Assembly: GCF_039539345.1 (NCBI RefSeq)
Contig: NZ_BAABCY010000012.1
Coordinates: 15,349-79,348 of the forward strand
Direction of reading: 5' to 3'
From: Snuella lapsa
GTDB lineage: Bacteria > Bacteroidota > Bacteroidia > Flavobacteriales > Flavobacteriaceae
DNA: 64,000 bases
Shown here: piece after piece, positions 26,669-35,504 of the stretch
How the letters are laid out: each line of letters starts with the position of its first letter
Position numbering within the stretch: the first letter of the stretch is position 1
The notes under the pieces: model-generated
Databases searched by the model: none
What the model saw: the letters and a program-made list of their open reading frames with translations, nothing else
Told to the model about the DNA's origin: nothing
Program-made: the position numbers and the translations under genes

Positions 26669-27430
26669 TTAAAGGACACCAACACCTTTTAGTTTATCAA
26701 TAAGCTCGTCCACACTGTTTACACGTACACAATTGCGTTTGGCGCTAAGCGTTTCCATTGAAAGTACTTCTACCTTAGCATCAATAGAGACTCCCAATTC
26801 ATCTGGTGTTTTTGAATCCAATGGTCTGCGCTTGGCTTTCATTATTGCCGGAAGTGAGGCATATCGTGGCTCATTAAGCCGAAGATCGGTCGTTATTACT
26901 GTCGGCAATTCCATGGATACATTTTCGATACCTGAATCTGTTTCGCGTGCCACTTTCACGCGGTTGCCCTCAAAACTAATATTAGAGGCAAAAGTGGCCT
27001 GGGGCCAGCCTAGGTGACAGGCCAAAAATTGACCTGCCTGATTATTGTCCCCGTCAATGGCTTGTTTTCCCATAATGATAAGATCGGGCTGCTCTTCATC
27101 GGCAACTGCTTTAAGCAGATTGGACACGACCCAAGAATCCAGTACCTCATCTGTAACGATATGTATCGCACGATCTGCTCCCATGGCAAGTGCGATACGT
27201 ATTTCTTTTTCACAATCCTGGGAACCTATGCCTACAGCGACAATTTCAATATCGCCTCCTGCTTCACTGCGTTCTTCCTCCCTAATTCGTAAAGCTTCTT
27301 CTAGGGCTATGGCATCAAAAGGGTTTATTACACAGGGTATTCCATCCAGATTAACAGCTGTTTTTGCATCGTTTAAATGGATGGGCTGGTCCGGATCGGG
27401 AACCCGTTTTGTTGGAACTAAAATTTTCAT
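26669..27430 (-). CDS. etfB: Electron transfer flavoprotein beta subunit
   Basis: This 253-residue protein has the ETF-beta nucleotide-binding motif GKQAIDGDNNQAGQ and the signature VITTDLRLNEPRYASLPAIMKAK. It pairs with EtfA. It is the second gene of the operon led by the DMGDH-like flavoprotein, 168 bases after it, and its ATG lies in a CATCTG/CAGATG leader hairpin. Length is normal. Confidence 0.93.
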   Translation of the reverse strand: MKILVPTKRVPDPDQPIHLNDAKTAVNLDGIPCVINPFDAIALEEALRIREEERSEAGGDIEIVAVGIGSQDCEKEIRIALAMGADRAIHIVTDEVLDSWVVSNLLKAVADEEQPDLIIMGKQAIDGDNNQAGQFLACHLGWPQATFASNISFEGNRVKVARETDSGIENVSMELPTVITTDLRLNEPRYASLPAIMKAKRRPLDSKTPDELGVSIDAKVEVLSMETLSAKRNCVRVNSVDELIDKLKGVGVL

Positions 27431-27519
27431 CTGTTTAAATTTTATTGTTTTTATAGGTCAGATGTAATTCGCCAATATCATTTAGGTTGGTATCAACTTC
27501 CTGTTATGGCTCATTTCAT
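27428..27519 (-). promoter_or_regulatory. Leader with start-codon-sequestering hairpin upstream of etfB
   Basis: CATCTG (27428-27433) and CAGATG (27459-27464) form a perfect 6-bp stem that contains the etfB start codon, with a 25-base loop. A second pairing joins 27466-27473 with 27508-27515 (three plus three pairs around two mismatches), and GTTG/CAAC (27486-27489 with 27494-27497) forms a small hairpin. The layout and much of the sequence match the leader of the PQQ lipoprotein. A short frame (27514 leftwards) reads MSHNRKLIPT, and this is not conserved in that copy. Confidence 0.5.
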
Positions 27520-27598
27520 ATTCTATAATTCTTATTTATTTTTTTACCTTAAAAACTCGAGACCTATACATAAGCAAGATCTTGATTTCGCAAACTAT

Positions 27599-30052
27599 TT
27601 AACAAAGAATCCTTTCCCTGTTCGGATCATACACACACACGTCGTGGCGTTTACACTTAATCCGTTTTCCAAAAGACTCTATTTCATATTCTTTGGTATC
27701 CAAATAAGCCTTGGGTACATAGGCATAAGCAATTGTTTTACCAAAGGTATGGGAGTATGCTCCCGATGTCACGATCTCAACAACTTTACCGTCGCAGTAT
27801 AACGGCTCCGATCCGTAGATCTCGGTTTCTTCTTCCAGCTCAAAGAAGCACATTTTAAAGCGCGGTCCTTCTGCTTTGATTTTAGCAAGTGCGTCTTTAC
27901 CAATAAAATCTACTTGCTTTTTAAGGTGTACATTAAACCCTAATCCAGCACAATAGGGGTCGTAATCGGCTGTGAGGTCTCCACTCCAATAGAAATAACC
28001 TTTTTCTACCCTACAACATTCCAAAGCACGATAACCAACATTGGTTATTCCAAATTCTTTTCCTGCTTCCATAAGTTTTTCATACACATAAGCGGTATAT
28101 TCTACTGGTATATGCAGCTCCCATCCCAATTCGCCGTGATAACTTACACGTAATGCCTGAACCGGAGCGGAGCCTATGTGTATTTGTTTGCAAGTACCAA
28201 ACGGGAAGTCTTCATGCGATACATCATCAAACTTTGTTATTAATGTTTTCTCAAGCACCTTACGGGCATTGGGTCCACAAAGATTAAGTACGCCACGTGA
28301 CGATGTACAATCATAGGCTACACAGGCTTCACCATCTTTTATATTCGTGTTGATCCAATCCAAATCGTGGGCGGCAAACGAGGTACCAGTTATCATGTAG
28401 AAATGATCTTCGCCTAATCGAGCAATCGTAACATCACACTCAATACCGCCATCTTTATTGCACATTTGAGTATAGGACAAGCTTCCTACCGGTTTATTCA
28501 TATTACGGGTACATAAACGTTGTAACACCTGCAAGGCATCTTTACCCCGAATTTCTATTTTACCAAATGAGGTCTGATCCAAAATAGCTACGTTCTCACG
28601 AATGGCTTTCACCTCGCGACCTACATGTTCATGCCAATGGGGTCTGCCCCACGCCATCTCTTCTTTGGGTTCAACGCCTTCGGGTGCAAACCATAATGCA
28701 CGTTCCCAACCTGTTTTCTCACCAAAACAAGCCCCTTGTGCTTTCAGTTTATCATAAAGCGGACTGCGACGCAGGTTACGCTCCTGCTTATCTTGTTCAT
28801 GAGGCCAAGCCAAAGTATAATGTTTAGGATAGTGCTCCCAGGTACGTGCTCCTACATATTTATCGGCGGTATAGTGAGGCGCTCCAAAACGTCGGATGTC
28901 CTCTGAATAAATATATAATTTGGGTCGACCATCCAATATCCACTCAGAAACGGCTTTACCTACTCCTCCTGCTCCAGCGATACCAAAACAGTTCATACCT
29001 GTAGCCAAAAAGAAGTTTGACACTTCAGGAGATGGCCCTAACAAATAATGTGAATCCGGGGTATATCCATCCGGTCCATTAATCATTTGGCGTACTTCGG
29101 CATTTTCAAGGATTGGTGTTCTTTCCAAACCAGGAATAAAAAGCTGTTCGAACTGATCGTAATTAGGCTCAAAAAGCTGAGATACGAAATCCCAAGGCAT
29201 ATCGCCATGGTTATACAATATTGGAGCCAGCTCGAATCCTCCAAAAATTAACCCACCGACTTCTGAACGGTAATATACGGCTTTGTCCGGATCGCGTGTA
29301 ACAGGCAGATTACGTGGCACGCCTTCCATTTCTTTAGTCACCATATATTGGTGTTCCATAATGGCGATAGGCACATTAACTCCGGCCATTTGCCCAACAC
29401 GTCGTGCCCACATACCAGCACAGTTCACAACGGTATCACATTTTACAATGCCTTTATTAGTAATAACGCCCGTGACTTTTCCATTTTCCTTTTCAAATCC
29501 TTCCACCATAGTGTTTCGGAATATACGTCCGCCATTGGCACGTGCTCCCCGAGCCAATGCCTGGGTTAGCATGGAGGGATCGGCATAGCCATCGGTCGCA
29601 CAGTATACACCACCTACACATCCATCAAGTTGCATAATCGGAAACTTTTCCTGGCATTGTTCGGGTGTAAGTATTTCAACTTCCAAACCAAAGGATTTTC
29701 CTTGTGTGGCAATCTTGCGAAGTTCCATCATGCGTTCTTCTGAAGATGCCAAGCGGAGTGACCCTACTTCATTCCAACCAGCGGGTTGACCTGTAATTTC
29801 TTCCAGGCGGCGATACAGATCGGCAGAATATTGCACCAATCGTGTTACATTACGTGATGAACGGAGTTGGCCAACCAAACCAGCCGCATGCCATGTGGCT
29901 CCATTGGTTAAATCATTTTTCTCAATTAATATCGCTTCAACACCACGCTCTGCAAGATGATAAAGCACACTCGTACCCACTACGCCACCGCCAACAATAA
30001 CGATAGGTGCATAGTCGGGCAAATTAGATTTCGATGTAGTTTCTGTGCTCAT
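27599..30052 (-). CDS. Dimethylglycine/sarcosine dehydrogenase-like flavoprotein with GcvT-type folate domain
   Basis: This 817-residue protein has an N-terminal FAD-binding fold (IVGGGVVGTS at 19-28) and TWHAAGL, where His55 corresponds to the covalent FAD histidine of DMGDH and sarcosine dehydrogenase. The C-terminal half (about 430-810) is a GcvT-like aminomethyltransferase/THF domain. The enzyme oxidatively demethylates an N-methyl amine and passes the methyl carbon to THF as methylene-THF. ETF genes, the Fe-S oxidoreductase and purU follow. Whether the substrate is dimethylglycine, sarcosine or another N-methyl compound cannot be decided. It is divergent from an XRE-cupin regulator. Confidence 0.87.
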   Translation of the reverse strand: MSTETTSKSNLPDYAPIVIVGGGVVGTSVLYHLAERGVEAILIEKNDLTNGATWHAAGLVGQLRSSRNVTRLVQYSADLYRRLEEITGQPAGWNEVGSLRLASSEERMMELRKIATQGKSFGLEVEILTPEQCQEKFPIMQLDGCVGGVYCATDGYADPSMLTQALARGARANGGRIFRNTMVEGFEKENGKVTGVITNKGIVKCDTVVNCAGMWARRVGQMAGVNVPIAIMEHQYMVTKEMEGVPRNLPVTRDPDKAVYYRSEVGGLIFGGFELAPILYNHGDMPWDFVSQLFEPNYDQFEQLFIPGLERTPILENAEVRQMINGPDGYTPDSHYLLGPSPEVSNFFLATGMNCFGIAGAGGVGKAVSEWILDGRPKLYIYSEDIRRFGAPHYTADKYVGARTWEHYPKHYTLAWPHEQDKQERNLRRSPLYDKLKAQGACFGEKTGWERALWFAPEGVEPKEEMAWGRPHWHEHVGREVKAIRENVAILDQTSFGKIEIRGKDALQVLQRLCTRNMNKPVGSLSYTQMCNKDGGIECDVTIARLGEDHFYMITGTSFAAHDLDWINTNIKDGEACVAYDCTSSRGVLNLCGPNARKVLEKTLITKFDDVSHEDFPFGTCKQIHIGSAPVQALRVSYHGELGWELHIPVEYTAYVYEKLMEAGKEFGITNVGYRALECCRVEKGYFYWSGDLTADYDPYCAGLGFNVHLKKQVDFIGKDALAKIKAEGPRFKMCFFELEEETEIYGSEPLYCDGKVVEIVTSGAYSHTFGKTIAYAYVPKAYLDTKEYEIESFGKRIKCKRHDVCVYDPNRERILC

Positions 30053-30100
30053 TAGTTAATTATTGTAATAGGATTTTGTTTGTCACTGAAACAACCATTA

Positions 30101-30134
30101 TGTTTAATATAGGTATAACAGTGTTTAATATAAG
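30101..30134. promoter_or_regulatory. 21-bp-spaced direct repeat, possible regulator site
   Basis: TGTTTAATATAGG (30101-30113) is repeated as TGTTTAATATAAG (30122-30134), start to start 21 bases, two helical turns. It lies in the divergent space between the DMGDH-like gene and the XRE-cupin gene, just downstream of a candidate promoter of the former. Regulator binding is inference. Confidence 0.4.
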
Positions 30135-30135
30135 T

Positions 30136-30143
30136 CAAATATA
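30136..30143 (-). promoter_or_regulatory. Candidate -7 promoter box of the DMGDH operon
   Basis: Minus-strand TATATTTG matches the Bacteroidota -7 consensus TAnnTTTG, 84 bases before the ATG. No clear -33 TTG was found at the usual distance, and the motif is short in AT-rich DNA, so this is weak. Confidence 0.3.
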
Positions 30144-30298
30144 TAAAAGTACTTTTACATAAAAAACTTTTTTTAGTGCCTGAGTATAATTTTTTTTAGG
30201 GATATAAATTGACACCCAACTAATTGAAGTTTTCACTGACGTTTTAAAGTTGTACCTTGTGCGCATAAAATTTATGCAATAACATTTTAAAAAAAATA

Positions 30299-30859
30299 AT
30301 GGAAGACGTATTAATAAACCTTGGCAACCAAATTAAGAGGGTTCGCAAAGAAAAAAACATGAGCTTAAGAGAAGTTGCAAAAAGATCTGGAGTGAGTATT
30401 GGCTTAATATCTAAGATAGAAAACTACAGAACAACACCATCGCTTCCTGTATTGCTAAAAATAATGCAATCTTTAGAAATAAACCTGTTAGAGCTCAATT
30501 TAAAACAATCTAAAGCAAAAAAATACATTCTTATCAGAAAAGGTAAAGGTAAAATTGAAGAGCGTGATGATTCAGAAGGTTTGGAATACACTTTTTTATT
30601 TTCAAATCATATACCCGAAAGCACCTTAAGAACATATCTCATTAAAATAAATGATGGCGTATACAGAAAACCGGTTGCCGGGGATACTTATGAAATGGCT
30701 CATGTACTGCATGGCAAACTAGACTATATTCTTAACAAGGAAGTGGTAACCCTTAATGAGGGAGACACTATATTTTACGACGGCTTATTACCTTTGGGAT
30801 GGAACACCAAATATGACACTAACGCAACTCTATTGAAAATGTACTGGATTAAACGATAA
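30299..30859 (+). CDS. XRE-family regulator with C-terminal cupin domain
   Basis: This 186-residue protein has an N-terminal helix-turn-helix (about 8-62, SLREVAKRSGVSIGLISKIEN) and a C-terminal cupin sensor domain (about 110-184). Regulators of this type usually respond to a small metabolite through the cupin. It is divergent from the N-methyl-glycine operon and a likely regulator of it. It is a close paralogue of the gene at 51131: GVSIGLISKIEN and TTPSLPVLLKIMQSLEI are nearly identical, and the rest aligns without large gaps. The cupin here lacks the full histidine metal set. Confidence 0.88.
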   Translation: MEDVLINLGNQIKRVRKEKNMSLREVAKRSGVSIGLISKIENYRTTPSLPVLLKIMQSLEINLLELNLKQSKAKKYILIRKGKGKIEERDDSEGLEYTFLFSNHIPESTLRTYLIKINDGVYRKPVAGDTYEMAHVLHGKLDYILNKEVVTLNEGDTIFYDGLLPLGWNTKYDTNATLLKMYWIKR

Positions 30860-30937
30860 TGCTTGGTTTAAGACAACCTGAAAAAATAAGTTTCTACCAT
30901 ACGAGTTGCGCATAACTGCAAGTGAAAGCTTTCGGAC

Positions 30938-33900
30938 TCACCTTACCAAGCTAAAATGTCCTTTATAAATTTTAACATCTCCGTTGGTCTTTACGAGTTC
31001 GGCGACGTACCAATAGTCGGAAGCAGGTAGTTTGGCTCCCCTAAACAATCCGTTCCAACTATTTTCCTTTGCATTAATTTGCTTTAGTAGTTTTCCATAG
31101 CGATCGTAAATAGACACTTTGGACGCATTGGTATAATCATAGCTTAATCCTAATATTTGCCAGGTATCGTTATAACCATCGTCGTTAGGAGTGAAAAACT
31201 TTGGAAACCCTAAGATAAATAGCTCTATTTCTGTGATTCCACAGCCTTCTTTACTTCTAACATACACTGTATGTGCTCCTGCTAATACATTATTGAAATA
31301 TGGTTCGTCTTGATAAGGGCCAAATTCATCATCTAAAGCAAAATCATATCCTTTGCTCTCTACATTATTAATGGTTATACTGTTATTATTTGTATTCTCA
31401 ACAATATCAATATCGTCTAGACTAGTTGTTGGTAATGTAGACTCTGAAACATGTACTACTCTAGGCAATGAGGAACATCCCAAATTTGAAGTTGCGATTA
31501 CCGTATAATCGTCTGGCACGGCTACAACAATTTGAGCTTGGACGCCTATCTCTTCTCCTGCACTGTTAGTCCACCTATAACTATAATCATTGGATTGTGC
31601 ACTGTAAGTTTCTAATACAATTGATTGTACCAAATTGGTACAAACCACCCTGTCTTCATCTACTTCAAATTGAGGCAGTGGATTTACAACAAAATCCAGT
31701 TCAACCGAGGCATAACAATCTGAATTCAAAGGGTTAATTACGGTAGCGGTAATGATCTGCGTAGGCGAAACAAAGGGGTTTGGCAATGGTGTCGGCAATA
31801 CACTACCATCGGCACTGGTATAAACCACATCCATTCCTGATTGACCTCCTAAAATGGCTGATTGAATTGTAGAAGTATCAAATTCACCTAGCCCATCTGT
31901 TGTATCTACTCCATTATCACATAGTGGCGGTATAATAACAGGAAAAGCTTGTGGTTGTTGATCTACCGAAAAAGTTATTTGTGTTTCATCATAACAAGAA
32001 ATGTTGTTATTGGTATTTGTAGCGGTGTTGGTTACCCTTGCTGTTATGGTCTGTGTTTCTGTTCGAAATATACTTGGAAAAGGACTTGAAATTGGATTGC
32101 CATTAAAATCCTGTAACGGATTGCCTGAAGTGTCAAAATACTCAACCAAAACATTAGTCTGTCCTTGCAATAAATCGGATTCTAAATTAGAGGTATCGAA
32201 GGGATAAGATATACTATCGTCTGTTGGATCGTCCTCGCATTGCACCGCAAAAACCACAGGATGGGCAATTGGCAATGCTTCTACCGTTAACGTTACGTGA
32301 TTCCCCAGCCCCAAACAAGCGTTTAAAACATTACTGTCTACACGCACATAAATATCTTGTTGATTAGGGTAATCTTCATTTCTGTGGTTACTAATATCCG
32401 ATATAGGGTTTATTTCCGTTAAAGCATCTACTTCATTGTTATAAAAACTAACGGTAATATCCCCTCCGGAAAACAGAGCTTCTATTTGGGCTTTTGCATC
32501 ACTAAAATCAAAAGTTACTATTCCATTGCGCTTATCACCATCAACTTGCTCATCATCACAAACCACATATTGTAAGGCTTGAAAACTTGAAGGGATTTGC
32601 GACACGCCCACTACCAATTGTATCCTAGCTGCTTTGTAGCAACCAAAACTATTTTCCAACCGCGCAAAAATTTCATTATCTGGGGAACTTAGATTTGGAT
32701 TATTGGGATAATCCAAAAAATTTGTTATTCTATCTGTCAGCAATCCCGTTTGTACCTCGGCCAAAGTTTGATAATAGGTGATTTCCAATCCTGTTTCATT
32801 AGTTATAAGGATATTGGCCTCGGTTAAATTAAACAAAGTTTCTCCATCGGTATCGTCATCACATTGCTCAAGGGTAACACCTGTTGCTAACAGTACTGGC
32901 GTAGGTAGTATCACTATATTAAATGATACATCGGTATAGCAATTTGTATTTGCATTGTTACTTATCCTCACAAATATCTCCTGCTGATTTAAAACGCTAT
33001 TGCTATAGGTTCCTGGACTGACTATGGATATAGTTCTGGAGCTATCTTCAAAATAGGCAAATGTATAATCTGATGCTAATCTACCATTCAATAATAGCGC
33101 TTCATGTTGCATGAGATTAAATGTAAAAACCCCATCATTATCATCGTCACATCCTTCTAAATCAGGAATATCAGTTTGTGCCAATGGCGCAACTGTTTCG
33201 CTAACGGTTACATTTACGGGAGTTCGTACATCACTTTCACACCCCAATAAAGTTTGTGTCGCATAGTAAGTAGCGTTAACTAATGAATTTGTAGTATTTA
33301 AAGATACCCCGCCAATTGCATTTGCGTACCACTTAATGTCTGTTCCTGTTACACTAATATCGGCTATTGTTGCATTATCTATATCGCAAAAAAACTGATT
33401 TGGAATAGCTGTAGGTGATGCTGTGTTTTGTACTGTAGCGACAACGGGGGTTCGGGCATCTGAAACTCTCCAGCTACCATCAAAAGCTTCTGCATAAAAA
33501 GTTGTTGTAGCAGTTATTATAGGCGTGACAAAGGTTGTCCCAGTACCTAAAAAGTTGCCTCCACTTGGCGCATCGTACCAATTGATACTTCCTGTTGATG
33601 GCGTAGCTGTTAAAGTACCCGATCCATTAAAACATACAATATCTTCTGTAACATTTAACACTTCAGGTGTTGGCAAAACAGAAACCGTAACGGTTCCTTG
33701 ATCGCATATATTAGGAAACTGCTTGTCGCATAACTCGTATACAATGGTATAATCCCCAACTGGTGTGTTAGCTGTTAAATCTACAGTGCCATCATTGTTA
33801 AGCGTTATACTTCCGGTTGCATCTGGATTAACAATAGTCATTGATACATCATTTAAAGTTACTGGGGTAGCATCTTTTGTATCGTTGTCCAATACATTTA

Positions 33901-34720
33901 AAAGGACTACTTCTCCTGTATCACCGTGAGCATCGGGCGCTTCATCATTATTAGCTTGAATATCTGGTGGTATAAGGCTACAGATATTGTCGTAGGTATC
34001 TTTTACATCTGCTGCTGTAGACCTGTTATCCGTAACATGGATATAGGCTATCTGCCCGTTAGTATCCTCATTTGGTGCTGGCGTACCTGGTAAATTGTCT
34101 CGTGCAAAAATGAGGCTGCTACTAAACTCATAATAATTACTTGAATCATTATAGGTTGTCACCAAATTATCATTTACGTAAACATCAATAACATTTGTAG
34201 CGGCATTCCGTGTTAAGGTCAAGAATGTAAATTGCGAACTGCTGAAGACATTGGAAGCTATATTTCCTGTTGGATAAAAATTTAGGTTGGAACCATAGGC
34301 ATATATACCATTGTCTGATTGTCCGTTGGAAAAATCAATTATCCGGTAATATGTATTATTTACAACTTGATTAAACTTTATTATAATTGTAATGGTATAG
34401 TTACTAAAGTCATCTCCACTATGCCTTGTATATTTTAAGCCCGTTTTTTGTCTAAAATTATAGACACTTTTTCTTGCCGATGTACAAAAGGGCGACATGG
34501 CCACATTAGATGTATAAAAGTTTGAAGAAGCACTGGGATACCCAGAGTTTCCATTTTCATTATAATCTACTTCAGACAGGTATTTTGAACCGGGCATATA
34601 ATTAGCAGGATCGGAATTAACCAATTCTTCGTTTAAAAAGAAAAAATGATGATCTGTTTGAGCATAAAGCAAACACCCTAAGAAAAAGACAAATACCACC
34701 AAGAATCTTTTTAAAACCAT
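30938..34720 (-). CDS. Large secreted multidomain protein with type IX (type B) secretion domain
   Basis: This 1260-residue protein has a signal peptide (cleavage near residue 21), a LamG/concanavalin-like domain (about 85-245), an Ig-like domain with LLNVLDNDTKDATPV (about 260-350), further Ig-like and Cys-containing repeats (to about 510), and a series of repeats with ECDDDTDG/GCDDDNDGVFTFNL acidic motifs that look calcium-binding (about 510-1000). The end (FFTPNDDGYNDTWQILG to GHFSLVR) is the gliding-motility-type C-terminal domain used as a type B T9SS signal. It is probably a cell-surface or released adhesin. It is the last gene of the first SusCD locus, 62 bases after the MORN gene. No enzyme motif was seen. 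Confidence 0.85.
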   Translation of the reverse strand: MVLKRFLVVFVFFLGCLLYAQTDHHFFFLNEELVNSDPANYMPGSKYLSEVDYNENGNSGYPSASSNFYTSNVAMSPFCTSARKSVYNFRQKTGLKYTRHSGDDFSNYTITIIIKFNQVVNNTYYRIIDFSNGQSDNGIYAYGSNLNFYPTGNIASNVFSSSQFTFLTLTRNAATNVIDVYVNDNLVTTYNDSSNYYEFSSSLIFARDNLPGTPAPNEDTNGQIAYIHVTDNRSTAADVKDTYDNICSLIPPDIQANNDEAPDAHGDTGEVVLLNVLDNDTKDATPVTLNDVSMTIVNPDATGSITLNNDGTVDLTANTPVGDYTIVYELCDKQFPNICDQGTVTVSVLPTPEVLNVTEDIVCFNGSGTLTATPSTGSINWYDAPSGGNFLGTGTTFVTPIITATTTFYAEAFDGSWRVSDARTPVVATVQNTASPTAIPNQFFCDIDNATIADISVTGTDIKWYANAIGGVSLNTTNSLVNATYYATQTLLGCESDVRTPVNVTVSETVAPLAQTDIPDLEGCDDDNDGVFTFNLMQHEALLLNGRLASDYTFAYFEDSSRTISIVSPGTYSNSVLNQQEIFVRISNNANTNCYTDVSFNIVILPTPVLLATGVTLEQCDDDTDGETLFNLTEANILITNETGLEITYYQTLAEVQTGLLTDRITNFLDYPNNPNLSSPDNEIFARLENSFGCYKAARIQLVVGVSQIPSSFQALQYVVCDDEQVDGDKRNGIVTFDFSDAKAQIEALFSGGDITVSFYNNEVDALTEINPISDISNHRNEDYPNQQDIYVRVDSNVLNACLGLGNHVTLTVEALPIAHPVVFAVQCEDDPTDDSISYPFDTSNLESDLLQGQTNVLVEYFDTSGNPLQDFNGNPISSPFPSIFRTETQTITARVTNTATNTNNNISCYDETQITFSVDQQPQAFPVIIPPLCDNGVDTTDGLGEFDTSTIQSAILGGQSGMDVVYTSADGSVLPTPLPNPFVSPTQIITATVINPLNSDCYASVELDFVVNPLPQFEVDEDRVVCTNLVQSIVLETYSAQSNDYSYRWTNSAGEEIGVQAQIVVAVPDDYTVIATSNLGCSSLPRVVHVSESTLPTTSLDDIDIVENTNNNSITINNVESKGYDFALDDEFGPYQDEPYFNNVLAGAHTVYVRSKEGCGITEIELFILGFPKFFTPNDDGYNDTWQILGLSYDYTNASKVSIYDRYGKLLKQINAKENSWNGLFRGAKLPASDYWYVAELVKTNGDVKIYKGHFSLVR

Positions 34721-34782
34721 AATCCGAAAATTGCTTTATACAATATCTTTTCTAAACCTAACTATATCTATTGGCAGATTTT

Positions 34783-35469
34783 TTAAATTGTAATTTCAAC
34801 AGACCAGTTCGCTTTTTTATAAATATCTAAAACAACTCTTCCATTAAAACCTTCGTCTGTTCTAAATGTAACTTCAATTTGTTTATTTGGAAATTGTACA
34901 TTCTTCATAATCATGTATGCGCCATCCCTTTCTACCAAACTTTTCCCAGAATCTGATATATTTACTATACTTGGCATTATTTGCCTGCCGTTATATTTAA
35001 AGGATATTCTAATAACATTTATTTCTGGTGCTGTAATAATGCTAGGATTCTCTCTGGCAAATACATTTTTAATTTCCCTTTTCGATATGACGGCATAAGA
35101 ATATTTGTATTCCCCTATATAACCCCCATTCTCAAAATAGCTATTTTGTATAGTAACTTCTCCTGAGACTTTATCCCTTAGGATTAACTTTCCTTTGCCA
35201 TCCATTTTCCCTTTACTAAACTCTCCGGTATAAGTATTTCCATTTCCCCATTTGTAAGTACCGTCACCATGTGGCACCCCTTTTTTAAACATTCCTGTAT
35301 AAGAATCTTCAATGCCATGAGCTTCACCCTTTCCGCTTGCTAAACCTTTTTTGCATTCTCCTGTATAACTTTTATTAATAGCTTCTAGTTTTACTACACA
35401 AGTTGATTGCGACAAACTGAATTGCATAAAAAGCAGGTTCAAAACAATTATTGGAAAAAGCGTTTTCAT
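34783..35469 (-). CDS. Exported MORN-repeat protein
   Basis: The open frame begins at 35496, but Met10 (35469) starts a clean signal peptide, so that start is preferred. MORN repeats occupy about residues 30-115 of the longer reading (YTGECKKGLASGKGEA, YTGMFKKGVPHGDGTY, YTGEFSKGKMDGKGKL). The C-terminal half has beta-strand character and no known motif. MORN repeats bind lipids or proteins in other settings. It lies 8 bases downstream of the phosphodiesterase-LamG gene in the first SusCD locus. Function is unknown. Confidence 0.8.
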   Translation of the reverse strand: MKTLFPIIVLNLLFMQFSLSQSTCVVKLEAINKSYTGECKKGLASGKGEAHGIEDSYTGMFKKGVPHGDGTYKWGNGNTYTGEFSKGKMDGKGKLILRDKVSGEVTIQNSYFENGGYIGEYKYSYAVISKREIKNVFARENPSIITAPEINVIRISFKYNGRQIMPSIVNISDSGKSLVERDGAYMIMKNVQFPNKQIEVTFRTDEGFNGRVVLDIYKKANWSVEITI

Positions 35470-35504
35470 AAGTCTTAATATATTTTTATACCTCATTTTC
35501 GAAA

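Noticed and set aside
34783..35469. MORN repeats as a possible CRISPR-like or tandem DNA repeat
   Set aside because: The repetition is at protein level only; the DNA copies differ and there are no spacers.
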